From assembly GCF_020463795.1 (NCBI RefSeq), contig NZ_CP080025.1:2353501-2417500 (forward strand): a stretch of 64,000 nucleotides of DNA, in the 5' to 3' direction. Below, piece by piece: positions 63,924 to 64,000 of this stretch; the stretch's first letter is position 1, and every line of letters starts with the position of its first letter. Position numbers and translations under genes: made by a program. The notes under the pieces were generated by a model. That model saw only the letters and a list, made by a program, of their open reading frames with translations, was not told the DNA's origin and made no database searches. This DNA comes from Echinicola marina (GTDB lineage: Bacteria; Bacteroidota; Bacteroidia; Cytophagales; Cyclobacteriaceae).

Positions 63924-63947
63924 ATCCCTGAAAAGAGTGATTTGATC
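63924..63947. promoter_or_regulatory. Dyad upstream of the amidase gene, copy B
   Basis: ATCCCT-N6-AGTGAT followed by TTGATCC matches copy A (62897-62920) at 20 of 24 positions. It lies 96 bases before the amidase start. A common regulator of the cluster may bind here. Confidence 0.5.
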
Positions 63948-64000
63948 CGAGAGATCTGGAAAAGTTTCTTGAATGAGAAATGAAGGGGCAGCGAATAAGG

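Overview
The window looks like a chromosomal segment of a Bacteroidota bacterium, most likely order Cytophagales (Cyclobacteriaceae-like, inferred from gene content only). Evidence: a sigma/FecR/SusC/SusD locus, promoters of the Bacteroidota type (TTG or TTTG near -33, TAnnTTTG near -7), few Shine-Dalgarno sequences, Na+-NQR genes, 6-bladed propeller and META-domain lipoproteins, and a DnaE carrying its own proofreading domain. Most of the window is core genome; the stretch from about 5.9 to 17.9 kb is an accessory defence region.

Layout. 1-5.6 kb: minus-strand cell-surface-signalling nutrient-uptake locus (ECF sigma, FecR anti-sigma, SusC-type TonB receptor, start of SusD lipoprotein); the SusC gene has a one-base frameshift that cuts off its last beta strand. 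5.8 kb: tRNA-Ala(GGC). 6.7-16.7 kb: type I restriction-modification island with hsdM, an hsdS interrupted by an in-frame TAG, a second hsdS cassette in inverted orientation, a tyrosine recombinase, an Abi_2/HEPN gene with a structured leader and phased repeats upstream, hsdR, and a HARE-HTH plus PD-(D/E)XK nuclease. Inverted repeats flank the two hsdS copies, so the locus looks like an invertible ON/OFF and specificity switch. 16.7-17.9 kb: a broken HigA-like gene, a 175-bp palindromic element and a strong hairpin.

18-25.3 kb: housekeeping and small genes (recR, clpS, Na+/solute symporter, XRE regulator, alkyltransferase-like protein, MscS channel, SDR, GIN-domain protein, NTF2-like, GreA-like, META lipoprotein). 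25.5-30.5 kb: thrA-thrB-thrC preceded by a Thr/Ile-rich leader peptide. 30.5-32.9 kb: BlaI/M56 pair with three operators placed around its own promoter. 33-39.9 kb: NRDE protein, YpdA-like reductase, histidine kinase, ade, cmk, ispH. 40-44.6 kb: nqrABCDE, ended by a terminator with no nqrF. 44.9-58 kb: DUF502 protein, trxA, exonuclease-fused dnaE, trehalose-phosphate synthase/phosphatase fusion, propeller lipoprotein, very large ATPase/histidine kinase. 58-63.8 kb: a minus-strand cluster (N-acetylmuramoyl-alanine amidase, BadF-type amino-sugar kinase, murQ, family-10-like glycosyl hydrolase, Na+/solute symporter) that reads as a peptidoglycan-fragment recovery pathway, with a shared dyad sequence upstream of its two leading genes.

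The strongest candidates for new biology are the Abi_2 gene with its leader RNA and helically phased repeats, and the phase-variable hsdS arrangement captured in an apparently OFF state. Two frameshifts sit exactly at CCCGGG-like sequences, which could be sequencing artefacts and should be checked first.
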